Source of the DNA: Sphingomonas colocasiae
GTDB taxonomy: Bacteria; Pseudomonadota; Alphaproteobacteria; Sphingomonadales; Sphingomonadaceae
Reading direction: 5' to 3'
Assembly (NCBI RefSeq): GCF_019880585.1
Contig: NZ_JAINVV010000010.1
Span: 62,001 to 126,000 of the forward strand
Length of the DNA stretch: 64,000 nucleotides
The notes under the pieces were generated by a model, which was not told where the DNA came from, did not search any database, and saw only the letters and a list, made by a program, of their open reading frames with translations. This document shows, in pieces, positions 26,406 through 35,826 of the stretch. Position numbers and translations under genes: made by a program. Numbering within the stretch: the stretch's first letter is position 1; each line of letters begins with the position of its first letter.

Positions 26406-27482
26406 TCAGGATGCGGCCGGATAGTCGGTATAGCCTTCCGGCCCCCGGCCATACCATGTCGCCATCACGTCGGGATTGAGCGGCAGGCCCCTTTCGAAGC
26501 GCGCCGGCAGGTCCGGATTGGCCAGGAAGGTGCGGCCGAAGGACACCGCGTTGGCGACGCCGCTGTCGAGCACGGCCTGGGCGTCGTCCGCGCGATAATC
26601 CGAATTGACGACCAGGGGGCCGTCGAACACGCGCCGGATCGCCGGTGATTGCTTCGCCTGTTCGGTGCGGCCGAAACTGCCGTCCGGGCCGGGTTCGCGC
26701 AGTTCGAGAAAGGCGATGCCGATCTTCGAGAGCGCGGCGGCGGCGGGAACGAATACGCTCGCCGGATCGCTGTCGATCACGCCCTGGGTATCGCCATTGG
26801 GGGAAAGGCGCACCGCCGTGCGGTCGGCGCCGACTTCGCCCGCCACCGCTTCGGTCACTTCGCGCAACAGCCGGATCCGGTTCTCCGGGCCGCCGCCATA
26901 ATCGTCGTCGCGGAAATTGGTGCCGTCGCGCAGGAACTGGTCGATCAGATAGCCGTTCGCGGCATGAACCTGCACGCCGTCGAAACCCGCCGACCGCGCA
27001 TTGCGCGCGGCGCGGACATAGTCGCCGATCAGCGCGGGAAGCTCGTCCAGCCGCAGCGCGCGCGCCTCCACATAAGGCTGTTTGCCGTCATAGGTGTGCG
27101 CATAGGCCGGCGCGGTGGTGGCTGAGGCGGAGACCGGACGTTCGCCGCCCATGAAGCTGGGATGGACGACCCGCCCCATATGCCAGAGCTGCGCGAAGAT
27201 CCGCCCGCCCGCGCGGTGGACGGCTTCGGTCACCGGCTTCCATGCCTCGGTCTGCGCGTCGGTCCACAGGCCCGGGGCATAGGGAAAACCCAGGCCCTGC
27301 TGGCTGATGCCGGTTGCTTCGCTGATGATCAGGCCCGCGCTCGCGCGCTGCGCGTAATAGGTCGCCATCATCTCCGACGGCACATGGTCGCGGCTCGACC
27401 GGCCGCGCGTCAGCGGCGCCATCAGCATGCGATTGGGTGCCGCGATCGCGCCGAGCTGGATGGGATCGAACAGGCTTGGCAT
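26406..27482 (-). CDS. nemA: Old Yellow Enzyme family alkene reductase
   Basis: A 358-residue FMN-dependent ene-reductase acting on activated C=C bonds of electrophiles (N-ethylmaleimide reductase type). It begins PSLFDPIQLGAIAAPNRMLMAP as the family does. The substrate site HAANGYLIDQFLRDGTN has the His/Asn pair and the Tyr beyond it, and SFGRTFLANPDLPARF is the FMN-phosphate region. The start at 27482 follows AAAGGAACTGAT. It is divergent from an EamA exporter gene, 53 bases apart, so the two may be co-regulated. Confidence 0.92.
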   Translation of the reverse strand: MPSLFDPIQLGAIAAPNRMLMAPLTRGRSSRDHVPSEMMATYYAQRASAGLIISEATGISQQGLGFPYAPGLWTDAQTEAWKPVTEAVHRAGGRIFAQLWHMGRVVHPSFMGGERPVSASATTAPAYAHTYDGKQPYVEARALRLDELPALIGDYVRAARNARSAGFDGVQVHAANGYLIDQFLRDGTNFRDDDYGGGPENRIRLLREVTEAVAGEVGADRTAVRLSPNGDTQGVIDSDPASVFVPAAAALSKIGIAFLELREPGPDGSFGRTEQAKQSPAIRRVFDGPLVVNSDYRADDAQAVLDSGVANAVSFGRTFLANPDLPARFERGLPLNPDVMATWYGRGPEGYTDYPAAS

Positions 27483-27535
27483 ATCAGTTCCTTTTTGAAA
27501 CGGGACTGCGTGGACATAGGGCGTTATGGGGCGCC

Positions 27536-28453
27536 ATGCATCAGGCCGATCCTCCAAGTTTTTCTGTCGCGACGCCAAGCGGAAAAGTGGCGCCGCCGCG
27601 CTTTGCCTTCGCGGCGCTGCTCGGCAGCAATCTGTGCCTCGCTTTCGGCCCGCTGCTCGTGCGGGCGTCCGATGTCGGCCCGGTGGCGGCGGGTTTCTGG
27701 CGCGTCACGCTCGCCGTGCCCTTCCTGCTGATCATGCTCGGCCTGTCGCGTGAGCGGATTTCGCGCATGCGCGCCGGCCTCTGGGTGACGCTGGCGATCG
27801 CCGGCCTCTTCTTCGCGCTCGATCTGGGGGCATGGCATCTCGGCATCCATCAGACCAAGCTGGCGAACGCGACGCTGTTCGGCAATGCCAGCATCCTGCT
27901 GTTCCCGATCTACGGTTTCATCATGGCGCGCGCCTGGCCCAATCGCAGCCAGGCGGTGGCGCTGCTGCTCGCGGCGTTCGGCGCGGCGCTGCTGATGGGG
28001 CGATCCTATGAAATGTCGGCGGATAATCTGATCGGCGATCTCCTCTGCCTGCTCGCCGGACTGCTCTATACCGGTTATCTCGTCGCGATGACGCGGGTGC
28101 GCGGAACGCTCGGTTCATGGAGCGCGCTGATCCTCTCGACCATGGCGGGCATATTGCCGCTGCTCGCCATGGCCAGCCTGCTCGGCGAGAAGATTCTACC
28201 GACGGACTGGACGCCGCTGATCATGCTGGCGCTGGTCAGCCAGGTGGTCGGCCAGGGGCTGCTCACTTATGCGATGGTGCATTTCCAGCCGATCGTCGTC
28301 GGCTTGGTGCTGCTTGTCCAGCCCATCATCGCCGCCACCATCGGCTGGCTGATCTATGGCGAGCGCCTGGGATTGCTCGATTTCGTGGGCGCCGTGGCGG
28401 TCGCGATCGCATTGGTGCTGGTCAGGCGACCCGATCGTCCGCGCGGCGATTGA
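27536..28453 (+). CDS. EamA-family (DMT superfamily) transporter
   Basis: A 305-residue inner-membrane permease with about ten hydrophobic helices in two EamA repeats: first half LLGSNLCLAFGPLLVRASDV through FGAALLMGRSY, second half from DLLCLLAGLLYTGYL to VAVAIALVLVRR. The QPIIAATIGWLIYGE segment near the end is typical of the second repeat. It is predicted to export a small metabolite; substrate unknown. It is divergent from the ene-reductase gene. Confidence 0.88.
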   Translation: MHQADPPSFSVATPSGKVAPPRFAFAALLGSNLCLAFGPLLVRASDVGPVAAGFWRVTLAVPFLLIMLGLSRERISRMRAGLWVTLAIAGLFFALDLGAWHLGIHQTKLANATLFGNASILLFPIYGFIMARAWPNRSQAVALLLAAFGAALLMGRSYEMSADNLIGDLLCLLAGLLYTGYLVAMTRVRGTLGSWSALILSTMAGILPLLAMASLLGEKILPTDWTPLIMLALVSQVVGQGLLTYAMVHFQPIVVGLVLLVQPIIAATIGWLIYGERLGLLDFVGAVAVAIALVLVRRPDRPRGD

Positions 28454-28512
28454 ACGGACGGGTGCAGAATGTGCGGCGCCTGAGAATTGTCATTCGAGGA
28501 TGGTGATATTCT

Positions 28513-28870
28513 CCCCGATTTCCCCGTTATCCACAGCTGGAAACGCTTTGCGCGACTCGCCGGATCATGAAAGCTTGGCCTTGCGGACGAGAGAGTTCGG
28601 ACGGCGACGGACGAAGCCTCCTCACCCGCAGGCCGCTGTGGATGCCGATTTTCCTTAGGGATTTGAAGGCTGGAAACGGCAGTCGGGCGACGGACCAAGC
28701 GTCGGGATGCAAGCGCGAGAGTGCATGCGGAACGCGATTTGAGGATGGAGCCATCGGCGATCTCCGTTTTCGGGCGGGGCGCCATACCGCCGAGGCGCGG
28801 ACGGCCGGTCTTCGGGCCGGACATGTCGGTTTCGGCAGCGTGGGGGCTGGCAGCGATGCCCGCCCCCATT
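28513..28870 (+). repeat. Gene-free element, copy A, with DnaA-box-like TTATCCACA and end hairpin
   Basis: The 1-kb stretch 28454-29485 has no convincing gene. It is made of two diverged copies of one element. Copy A starts at CCCCGATTTCCCCG, followed by TTATCCACA (28527-28535), then shared blocks CGACTCG, GAGAGAGTTC, GAAGCCTC, CCGCTGTG, GATTTTCC and GGCTGGA, and ends with the hairpin TGGGGGCTGGC-AGCGAT-GCCCGCCCCCA (28841-28868). Short frames here have no family features. It may encode a structured RNA; strand is taken from the order of the end hairpin. Confidence 0.65.
28841..28868 (+). terminator. Hairpin closing element copy A
   Basis: An 11-base stem with one mismatch, TGGGGGCTGGC against GCCCGCCCCCA, loop AGCGAT, followed by TTTCG. 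It has the form of a Rho-independent terminator with a short T run. Confidence 0.6.
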
Positions 28871-28990
28871 TCGCATGCGTGCGATGCCAACCGCGATGCC
28901 AACCATTGTGTCAGCCGGAAAATCCGCTAATCGCGCTGCGTCGCGGCGCGAATCGCCATGCGCCGATCCGGCGTCCGAAGCGCCGCTCAC

Positions 28991-29379
28991 TTATCCCCGT
29001 TTTCCCCGTTATCCACAGGCTGGACAGCCGATTTTGCGCTTGGTGCGACTCGGTTTTCATGACAGCTTCGTGACGTGGAAGAGAGAGTTCCGCGGGATAC
29101 CAGAGAAGCCTCGATCAACCACAAGCCGCTGTGAAAGCACAGGATTTTCTTCGGAAAATGGCTGGACGGAAGCAGATGGCAGGCGCCGGAAGCGGTGTAA
29201 ACGAGCCGAAACGCAAGTGGAGGCGGCGCGACACCCCAAGAAGGAGCCGGTGAACGACCCGGAGGCTTCGGCCAAGGGGTGGAAAGCACCGACGCCTGAG
29301 CGAGAATGGATCGCCGCAAGGCTGAGATGTTCGTAAAGCTCGGCGCAGTGGGGGCTGGCAGCGATGCCAGCCCCCATTT
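28991..29379 (+). repeat. Gene-free element, copy B, with DnaA-box-like TTATCCACA and end hairpin
   Basis: The second copy begins TTATCCCCGTTTTCCCCG, then TTATCCACA (29009-29017), 482 bases after that of copy A. The block order matches copy A: GACTCG, TCATGACAGCTT (A: TCATGAAAGCTT), GAGAGAGTTC, GAAGCCTC, CCGCTGTG, GATTTTC, GGCTGGACGG. It ends in the perfect hairpin at 29349-29376. The inner third differs between copies, so similarity is strongest at the two ends. The remaining 29380-29485 holds nothing I recognise. Confidence 0.65.
29349..29376 (+). terminator. Hairpin closing element copy B
   Basis: Perfect 11-base stem TGGGGGCTGGC / GCCAGCCCCCA around AGCGAT, followed by TTTA. It is the same structure as at 28841 but with the mismatch repaired, which argues that the stem itself is conserved. 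Confidence 0.7.
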
Positions 29380-29485
29380 ACGTTCGGGGATTCGGCGCTT
29401 CGGCCGACCTGCGGGTGCAAAGCTGGAGCGATTTGCAGTTCGATGGACTCATCGAGCGACTTGAAAATCGCGGTAAAGCAAAAAC

Positions 29486-30718
29486 CTAGACCATCATCCC
29501 CTGCAGCAGCTTCGGCAGATCGCCGGACTCGCCGCGCGCCTCCGCCATGAACCGCGCCTTGAGCGGCGGAATCCGCTGAACCGCGCCCAGCCCGAAGCGG
29601 CGGATCGCAGAAGCTGTGCGGCCTTTCACGCCGAACAGCCGGGTCAGGCCGTCGGTCGATGCCGCGACCATGAAGGTGTCGAGGCTGCGCCAGCGTTCGT
29701 AGCGGGCGAGCACTTGCGCATCACCCAGGTCGAGGCCCAGCCGCGCGCCGGTGACGATCACCTCCGCCAGCGCCGCCGCGTCGCGAAAGCCCAGATTGAG
29801 GCCCTGGCCCGCGATCGGGTGGATGCCATGCGCCGCGTCGCCGATCAGCGCCAGCCGATCGCCGACGATATGCGCGGCATGGTGGAAGCCCAGCGGATAG
29901 CTCGAGCGCGGCGCGGCGGGGGAGAGTTTGCCGAGCAGCCCGCCCATCTTCTTTTCCGCTTCGGCCAGAAAGGCGCGGTCGGACAATTTGAGCATGCCGG
30001 CCGCGTCCTTGCGCGTGACCGACCAGACGATCGCCGAACGCCCCAATCCTTGCGTGGCCGACAGCATCGGGAGCAGCGCGAAGGGGCCGGCCGGATAGAA
30101 GATCTCATAGGCGACATTGTCGTGCGGCCGTTCGTGGTCGAAGGCGGAGACGATCGCGACATGATCATATTGCCAGCGCGCGACATTGATTCCCGCCGCC
30201 TCGCGCGTCGGCGAATTGCGGCCTTCTGCCGCCACCAGCAGCGGCGCCGCGAGCATGCGCCCATCCTCGAGCCGGACGGCCACGCCATGCGGCCCACGTT
30301 CGACATGCGCCGCGCGCGATAGCGCATACAGCGTCACGCCGGCCGCGTCCGCCGCGCATTGGTGGAGCGCGCGGCGCAGCCCGCGATTCTCGAACATGAC
30401 GCCCAGGGGCTCGTCGTCCTCGCCCGGCACGAAATCGAGGCCGCCCGGTGCCAGGCCGTCGGCGACGCGGATTTCCCGGATCGGACAACCCTGCCCGGCC
30501 AGTTTCTCGCCGACGCCGATCGTCTCGAGCAGCCGCCAGCTCGCGCTCGACACCGCCGATGCCCGGCCATCGAAGCCGGGCGCGAGCTGGGTCGACGGAT
30601 CGAGCGGATCGATCACCGCGCTGGTCAGGCCATGGGCGTCGAGCGCGATGGCGAGCGTCAGGCCGACGAGTCCGCCGCCCAGGATGATCACGTCGCTGCG
30701 AAGAATTGCGGTGTCCAT
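29486..30718 (-). CDS. UbiH/UbiF/COQ6-family FAD-dependent ubiquinone hydroxylase
   Basis: A 410-residue flavoprotein monooxygenase of the ubiquinone-biosynthesis hydroxylase family. The FAD motif is ILGGGLVGLTLAIAL (about 12-26); the family signature ALIGDAAHGIHPIAGQGLNLG (shortened) lies near 287-307, with DGRASAVSSAS near 48-58. It would hydroxylate a ring position of the quinone precursor at the membrane. Which position (UbiH, UbiF, UbiL or UbiM type) cannot be told from the sequence alone. It is divergent from ftsK. Confidence 0.9.
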   Translation of the reverse strand: MDTAILRSDVIILGGGLVGLTLAIALDAHGLTSAVIDPLDPSTQLAPGFDGRASAVSSASWRLLETIGVGEKLAGQGCPIREIRVADGLAPGGLDFVPGEDDEPLGVMFENRGLRRALHQCAADAAGVTLYALSRAAHVERGPHGVAVRLEDGRMLAAPLLVAAEGRNSPTREAAGINVARWQYDHVAIVSAFDHERPHDNVAYEIFYPAGPFALLPMLSATQGLGRSAIVWSVTRKDAAGMLKLSDRAFLAEAEKKMGGLLGKLSPAAPRSSYPLGFHHAAHIVGDRLALIGDAAHGIHPIAGQGLNLGFRDAAALAEVIVTGARLGLDLGDAQVLARYERWRSLDTFMVAASTDGLTRLFGVKGRTASAIRRFGLGAVQRIPPLKARFMAEARGESGDLPKLLQGMMV

Positions 30719-30857
30719 GTCGTCCTCCTACCCCCTTCGCCCATCCGGCAAAAGCCCGCCGAAGATTCGGCGAAAATGTGGGACTCTTGACGCAGAGTCC
30801 CGCAAAAAGGCATTGTGCCGTCGCGGGACAAGGCCGTTCCGCGGCGTAGGGGGTCGC

Positions 30858-33182
30858 ATGGCGAGCCGAGGCGGGACCAAGTCCGTGCCGATTTGGCGGG
30901 AAACGATGAAGCGTGGCGCCGTGCGCAGCAGCGCGCTGGCGGGCGCGCTGGCGCTCGGGCTGCTCGCGCTGCTGCTTGTGCTGGCGCTGGCCAGCTATCG
31001 CCCCAGCGATCCGTCGATGATGACGGCCGCGGGCGGGCCGGCGCGCAACCTGGTCGGCGGCGTCGGTGCCTGGACGTCGGACCTGCTGCTCTGGATCTTC
31101 GGCCCCGCCGTGATTCTGGTCGTGCCCCTGCCGGTGATCTTCGCGACGCGGCTGTGGCGCGGTGTTCCCGTGGGTGAATGGCGGTCGATGCTACTGCGCG
31201 CGCTGCTTGGCATCGTCCTGGCGGCGGTGGCGCTGGCGCTGTTCCGCGCTGACGCGGTACCCTATCTGCCCGGCAGCTTCGGTGGCGCTCTCGGTCTTGC
31301 CGGCGCCAATGCCACCGAATGGGCATTGGGCTTCATTCCCGACGAAACCGCGCAGGGCTGGACGCGTTTCGCGGCCGGTCTCGCTTTCGCGCTTGCCGGT
31401 ATCGTCATCTGGGCGCGCAGCCTGGGGCTCGATGACGAGGAGCGCGCCTGGCTGTTCCGCCGCCGCGATCCCGGCGACGAGGATTATGCCGATGATGACG
31501 GCGATGCCGAGGTGCTGGTGCGCGAGCCGGCGCGCAAGCCCGAGCCGCGCAAGGTCCAGACCGCCGAGGAGCGCCGCCCGCCGATCATCTCGCTGCCGGG
31601 CAAACGCCCGCCGCCCGAACCGGAAAAGGCGCCCCAGCCGCCTGTCCAGGCGTCGTTCGACCTGCGTGACCGCTACAAGCTGCCGGGCGGAGATCTGCTG
31701 ACGCCGGCACCGCCCTCAACCGGCACCGTGCTCGACAAGGCCGCGCTGGAGCGCAATGCGCGATTGCTCGAGACCGTGCTCGACGATTTCCACGTCAAGG
31801 GCCAGATCGTCGAGGTTCGCCCCGGCCCGGTCGTGACCATGTACGAGCTTGAGCCCGCCGCCGGCATCAAGGCCAGCCGCGTCATCCAGCTTGCCGACGA
31901 TATCGCGCGCAACATGTCCGCGCTGTCGGCGCGTGTCGCGACCATTCCTGGCCGCAACGTGATCGGCATCGAGCTGCCCAACAAGAATCGCGAATCGGTT
32001 TCGCTGCACGAACTCGTCACCTCGTCCAATTTCCAGGATCAGACCGCGCAGCTCTCGCTGATCCTCGGCAAGAATATCGCGGGCGATCCGGTGATCGCCG
32101 ATCTTGCGCCGATGCCGCATCTGCTGGTCGCGGGCACCACCGGATCGGGTAAGTCGGTCGGCCTCAACTGCATGATCCTGTCGCTGCTCTACCGGCTGAG
32201 CCCGGATCAGTGCCGGATGATCATGATCGATCCGAAGCATCTGGAACTCTCGATCTACGAGGGCATCCCGCATCTCCTGTCTCCCGTCGTCACCGACCCC
32301 GCAAAGGCGGTGCGCGCGCTCAAATGGGCGGTCGAGCAGATGGAGGAACGCTATCGGATGATGGCTTCGGTCGGCGTGCGCGGGCTGGCCGGCTTCAACG
32401 ACAAGGTGCGCACCGCGCGCGCCAAGGGGCAAAGGCTCGGCCGCCGTGTCCAGACCGGTTATGATTCGGAAACCGGCCAGCCGATCTACGAGGAAGAGCA
32501 ACTCGACTATCAGCCGCTGCCGCAGATCGTCGTCATCGTCGACGAGCTGGCCGATCTGATGATCACCGCGGGCAAGGAAGTCGAATTCCTCATCCAGCGG
32601 CTGGCGCAGAAAGCGCGCGCCGCCGGCATCCACCTGATCATGGCGACGCAGCGCCCGTCGGTCGACGTCATCACCGGCGTGATCAAGGCGAACCTGCCTA
32701 CACGGATCAGCTTCGCCGTCACCTCCAAGATCGATTCGCGGACCATCCTGGGCGAGCAGGGCGCCGAGCAGCTGCTGGGCAAGGGCGATATGCTTTACAT
32801 GCCCGGCGGCAAGCAGATCGCACGCGTCCACGGCCCCTTCGTGTCGGACGAGGAAGTGCTGCGCGTCGCCGATCACTGGCGCGCGCAGGGCACGCCCGAA
32901 TATATCCAGGCGGTCACCGAGGAGCCGGAGGACGGCGGTTATGCGCTGGATGGCGCGCCGACCGGCGACGACAGCCCGGAAGAGCAGGAATATCGCAAGG
33001 CTGTGCAGCTCGTCGCCGAAAGCCAGAAGGCGTCGACAAGCTGGCTGCAACGCCAGCTGCGCATCGGCTATAATCGCGCCGCACGGCATATCGAGCGGAT
33101 GGAGAAGGAGAATCTCGTCTCCCGTCCCGATCATGTCGGGCGTCGCGACGTGTTGATGGATACCGACGGCCGGCCGCTTTAG
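30858..33182 (+). CDS. ftsK: DNA translocase FtsK
   Basis: A 774-residue chromosome-segregation motor. The N-terminus has about four membrane segments (from GALALGLLALLLVLALASY to GLAFALAGIVIWA), then an acidic and Pro-rich linker (about 215-290). The motor has Walker A GTTGSGKSVGL near residue 425, IIDPKHLELSIYEGIPHL (DPK-type element, here MIDPKHLE) and Walker B IVVIVDELADLM. The C-terminal winged-helix gamma domain (SWLQRQLRIGYNRAARHIERME) reads KOPS sites. A far longer in-frame extension upstream overlaps ubiH on the other strand; the ATG at 30858 after TAGGGGG is the likely start. The lolA gene follows. Confidence 0.95.
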   Translation: MASRGGTKSVPIWRETMKRGAVRSSALAGALALGLLALLLVLALASYRPSDPSMMTAAGGPARNLVGGVGAWTSDLLLWIFGPAVILVVPLPVIFATRLWRGVPVGEWRSMLLRALLGIVLAAVALALFRADAVPYLPGSFGGALGLAGANATEWALGFIPDETAQGWTRFAAGLAFALAGIVIWARSLGLDDEERAWLFRRRDPGDEDYADDDGDAEVLVREPARKPEPRKVQTAEERRPPIISLPGKRPPPEPEKAPQPPVQASFDLRDRYKLPGGDLLTPAPPSTGTVLDKAALERNARLLETVLDDFHVKGQIVEVRPGPVVTMYELEPAAGIKASRVIQLADDIARNMSALSARVATIPGRNVIGIELPNKNRESVSLHELVTSSNFQDQTAQLSLILGKNIAGDPVIADLAPMPHLLVAGTTGSGKSVGLNCMILSLLYRLSPDQCRMIMIDPKHLELSIYEGIPHLLSPVVTDPAKAVRALKWAVEQMEERYRMMASVGVRGLAGFNDKVRTARAKGQRLGRRVQTGYDSETGQPIYEEEQLDYQPLPQIVVIVDELADLMITAGKEVEFLIQRLAQKARAAGIHLIMATQRPSVDVITGVIKANLPTRISFAVTSKIDSRTILGEQGAEQLLGKGDMLYMPGGKQIARVHGPFVSDEEVLRVADHWRAQGTPEYIQAVTEEPEDGGYALDGAPTGDDSPEEQEYRKAVQLVAESQKASTSWLQRQLRIGYNRAARHIERMEKENLVSRPDHVGRRDVLMDTDGRPL

Positions 33183-33369
33183 AGTGGTTCCGAGGCGGGT
33201 GGGCTCACCGGCCGGCTCGGGCTCCGCGACAAATCGGCGGAATCCGGAGTCTTCAATCCGAACCGGAACGCCCCTAGAGCGCTGTGCGGCTATTCGCGGA
33301 ACCGAGGGGGTTCACCCCGCATTCAAGGCGCGTTCGGCAATCCGGGCCGGAATCGATCGGGAGTTTTTG

Positions 33370-33999
33370 ATGTTTCGCCGTCGTCTTGCCTTTGCCCTCA
33401 CCCTTGCGCCGCTGGCCGCTGCCGCGCTGATCGCGCCTGCGGTCGTCGCGGCGCCGGGCGATCTCGACAGGGTTTCCACGCATCTCCAGGCGGTGGAGAG
33501 CATGACCGCCAATTTCGTCCAGACCGATCGTGCGGGCAAGGCCCTGACCGGGCAGCTTACCATGAAGCGGCCGGGCAAGGTGCGTTTCCAATATGAAAAG
33601 GGCGTCCCGCTGCTGATCGTCGGCGACGGCAAGTCGCTGACCATGATCGACTATCAGGTCCGCCAGGTGCAGCGCTGGCCTGTCGGCAATTCGCCGCTGG
33701 GCGTGCTGCTCAATCCCAAAAAGGATATCGCGAGCGTCGCCAAGATCGTGCAGACCGCCGACGATCGCATCGTGCTGGTCGAAGCGCGCGATCCCAAGCG
33801 CCCTGAATTCGGCACGCTGACGCTGGCCTTCGCGCGCAACGCGTCGGCGCCCGGCGGATTGATGCTGCAGGGTTGGGTGGCGCTGGATTCGCAGAATAAT
33901 CGCACCTCGGTCCGGCTCAGCGACCAGCGTTTCAACGTGCCTGTATCCGACAATGCGTTCAAATGGAGCGATCCGCGGCGGCCGATCGGCCGTCCCTGA
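33370..33999 (+). CDS. lolA: Outer-membrane lipoprotein carrier LolA family protein
   Basis: A 209-residue periplasmic protein. It has a signal peptide (RRRLAFALTLAPLAAAALI with a likely cut after VVAA near residue 28) followed by a LolA-type beta fold: LQAVESMTANFVQTD, TGQLTMKRPGKVRFQYE and LLIVGDGKSLTMIDYQ. It would shuttle lipoproteins from the inner to the outer membrane. The position right after ftsK is the usual one. The start at 33370 begins the signal peptide; an upstream in-frame extension has no such character. Confidence 0.93.
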   Translation: MFRRRLAFALTLAPLAAAALIAPAVVAAPGDLDRVSTHLQAVESMTANFVQTDRAGKALTGQLTMKRPGKVRFQYEKGVPLLIVGDGKSLTMIDYQVRQVQRWPVGNSPLGVLLNPKKDIASVAKIVQTADDRIVLVEARDPKRPEFGTLTLAFARNASAPGGLMLQGWVALDSQNNRTSVRLSDQRFNVPVSDNAFKWSDPRRPIGRP

Positions 34000-34372
34000 A
34001 CAAAATCATTCATGCTGGCGACAGGTACGCCCCGCTATTGATGATGCTGCGGATGTGGGCAGACCCGATCGGGATTTCCCCCCTGTTGCCTGGTTGGCAG
34101 CCCTCATCCAGCCTCGCGTGACGAACGCCAGGTCGGCCCCTGCTCCACGCCCCCGGAGCGGGGGCCTTTGGCGTTCTGGGCCTCACGATATTGACGATCG
34201 ATGCGCTGGCCGGGATGGCTCGTGAACCCGGTGGGATGGATGTGCGCGCTCGGGCCATGGTCAGGAACCGCCGATTCCCTGTGCTCATGAATTTCCGGGC
34301 CCGAATCCGGGCCGACGCATTTGAATTGACCGTTTAAGATCGATTGTCCGGAAAAATCGACCGCCCTGACCG
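34000..34372. other. Gene-free region between lolA and a convergent beta-barrel gene
   Basis: No gene found in these 373 bases. It contains a hairpin GCCCCCG-GAG-CGGGGGC (34149-34165) followed by CTTTGG, which could end lolA transcripts or a small RNA. Short frames on both strands have no signal peptide, no family motif and poor codon pattern. The remainder shows nothing I can name. Confidence 0.5.
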
Positions 34373-35140
34373 TCAGAAACGGAAGGCGGTGCCGAGATAG
34401 ACCGCCTGGCTGTCGCGGCGATTGTCGGACAGCGGCTGGAGGCGGTCACGCTCGTCCATGCGGTAACGCACGCCGGCGGTGACATCCAGATTGCGCGTCA
34501 GGCGATAGCTGCCGCCGACATCGAGCGAATAGCTCTTCTCAGGCGTGATCATATGCGGTTGCCCGCCGATGCCGCGATCGGCATCGACCTGCACGCGGCC
34601 GACCCATTTGGGTGCGACATAGCTTGCGCCCGCGCTTACGATCTCGCGACTGCCCGGTGCCAGGCCGGTATCGATCCGCGCGACGTCGCCCGAAAGCGCG
34701 AAACGCTTCCATCCGATCGAGGCGCCGAGATTATAGGCGGACGGGGTCACGCCAAGCGATGCGATCGTCGGCGCGTCGGTGCGCAGGGTAAGCGCGGAGC
34801 TCATGCCCAGCGTCACGCTCCGCGCGCGGACGGCCACGGTGACCTGGCGGCTCTTGCCCGATTCGCCCGAAGGGGTGAATCGGAAGCTCCCGCCGGACAA
34901 GGATGTCCGGGCGAGCAAGGCGGCCAGTTTCGGGTCTGCGGCGGCCGGCGTGAACGAGCCGACCCCGCCACGCGCGCTCAACGAAACCCGCGGCATTGAG
35001 CCATTTTCTGCGGTTTCACGGGCGGCGACGATCGCGGGCGACAGCAAGAGGCCGGCGACAGCGATGGCTGCGCCTATTCCTCCCAATACTGTGCGACTCG
35101 CGACCATTTGATGGGCAATCCTCTGCTTGGCTTCGCCCAT
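34373..35140 (-). CDS. Hypothetical outer-membrane beta-barrel protein
   Basis: A 255-residue exported protein with a hydrophobic signal segment (TVLGGIGAAIAVAGLLLSPAIVAA, shortened to its core IGAAIAVAGLLLSPAI, about 21-36). The mature part alternates polar and hydrophobic residues in short strands (VTVAVRARSVTLGMSSAL, YNLGASIGWKRFALSGDV, YSLDVGGSYRLTRNLDVTAG) and ends YLGTAFRF with the terminal Phe typical of barrels inserted by BamA. Strand count suggests a small barrel of 8-10 strands. Start 35140 has GAGAG upstream; an in-frame Met 12 codons on (MVASRT) is possible. No specific function recognised. Confidence 0.75.
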   Translation of the reverse strand: MGEAKQRIAHQMVASRTVLGGIGAAIAVAGLLLSPAIVAARETAENGSMPRVSLSARGGVGSFTPAAADPKLAALLARTSLSGGSFRFTPSGESGKSRQVTVAVRARSVTLGMSSALTLRTDAPTIASLGVTPSAYNLGASIGWKRFALSGDVARIDTGLAPGSREIVSAGASYVAPKWVGRVQVDADRGIGGQPHMITPEKSYSLDVGGSYRLTRNLDVTAGVRYRMDERDRLQPLSDNRRDSQAVYLGTAFRF

Positions 35141-35328
35141 ATCATGCTCTCGCCGGAATTTTCCAGCGCTTCGCGTCCTTTTTTGGTCATCTGTTGCACA
35201 TCGCACACAGCACGCGCCTGATCGGGCCTTGAAACCGCCGAATCGGGCCGTCAAACGCGCGCTTGCGGGCGACGCCGGAGCATCTATAACGGCCCGGTTC
35301 AAATACCCGCGTATATCAGGATTTTCAC

Positions 35329-35817
35329 ATGGCCCGCCCGTCCCGCATCGCGATCGCGATCGCCCTTGCCGCTTCGCTCTCCGCCTGCACTGCGATCAAG
35401 AAGGATCTCAGCAAGGGACTGTTCGGCATCGGTGCATCCGAAGATTCGCTGTCCGATGCCAAGCGCGCCGATCTGGCGGCGTCGAAGGTCACGACGATCG
35501 GCGTGAACAGCTATCTGTGGCGCGCCAGCCTCGACACGCTGTCCTTCATGCCGCTGCTGCAGACCGATTCGAACGGCGGTGTGATCGTGACCGACTGGTA
35601 TGCCAATCCGCAGAATCCGTCGGAACGGATGAAGGTGACCGTTACCATCCTCGATCAGGATCTGCGCGCCGATGCGCTGCGCGTCTCGGCCGCGCGCCAG
35701 GTGAGCCAGGGTAGCGGCTGGGTCGATGCCCCCACCCAGGCGGCGACTGTTCAGAAGCTGGAGGAGATCATCCTCACTAAGGCGCGCGACCTGAGGCGCA
35801 GCGCGATCCAGGGATAA
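35329..35817 (+). CDS. DUF3576 lipoprotein
   Basis: A 162-residue protein with lipobox ASLSAC (Cys20) and a DUF3576 domain: KGLFGIGASEDSLSDAKRAD, VNSYLWRASLDTLSFMPLLQ and GGVIVTDWYANPQNPSERMK are family marks (each shortened as needed). It is found mainly in alphaproteobacteria, regularly just upstream of leuS and lptE, as here (9 bases to leuS). That position suggests a role at the outer membrane alongside LPS assembly. The function is not established. Confidence 0.92.
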   Translation: MARPSRIAIAIALAASLSACTAIKKDLSKGLFGIGASEDSLSDAKRADLAASKVTTIGVNSYLWRASLDTLSFMPLLQTDSNGGVIVTDWYANPQNPSERMKVTVTILDQDLRADALRVSAARQVSQGSGWVDAPTQAATVQKLEEIILTKARDLRRSAIQG

Positions 35818-35826
35818 TCCAGCTCC

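Noticed and set aside
28513-29020. Chromosome origin because of two TTATCCACA boxes
   Set aside because: Only two boxes, no AT-rich unwinding stretch and none of the usual origin neighbours.
28567-29336. Open frames in the 1-kb gene-free stretch
   Set aside because: They do not keep frame between the two element copies and have no recognisable features; the conserved part is the hairpin and short DNA blocks.
34010-34288. A 92-codon minus-strand frame next to lolA
   Set aside because: No ribosome site or motif; it contains the hairpin at 34149 and has irregular codon use.
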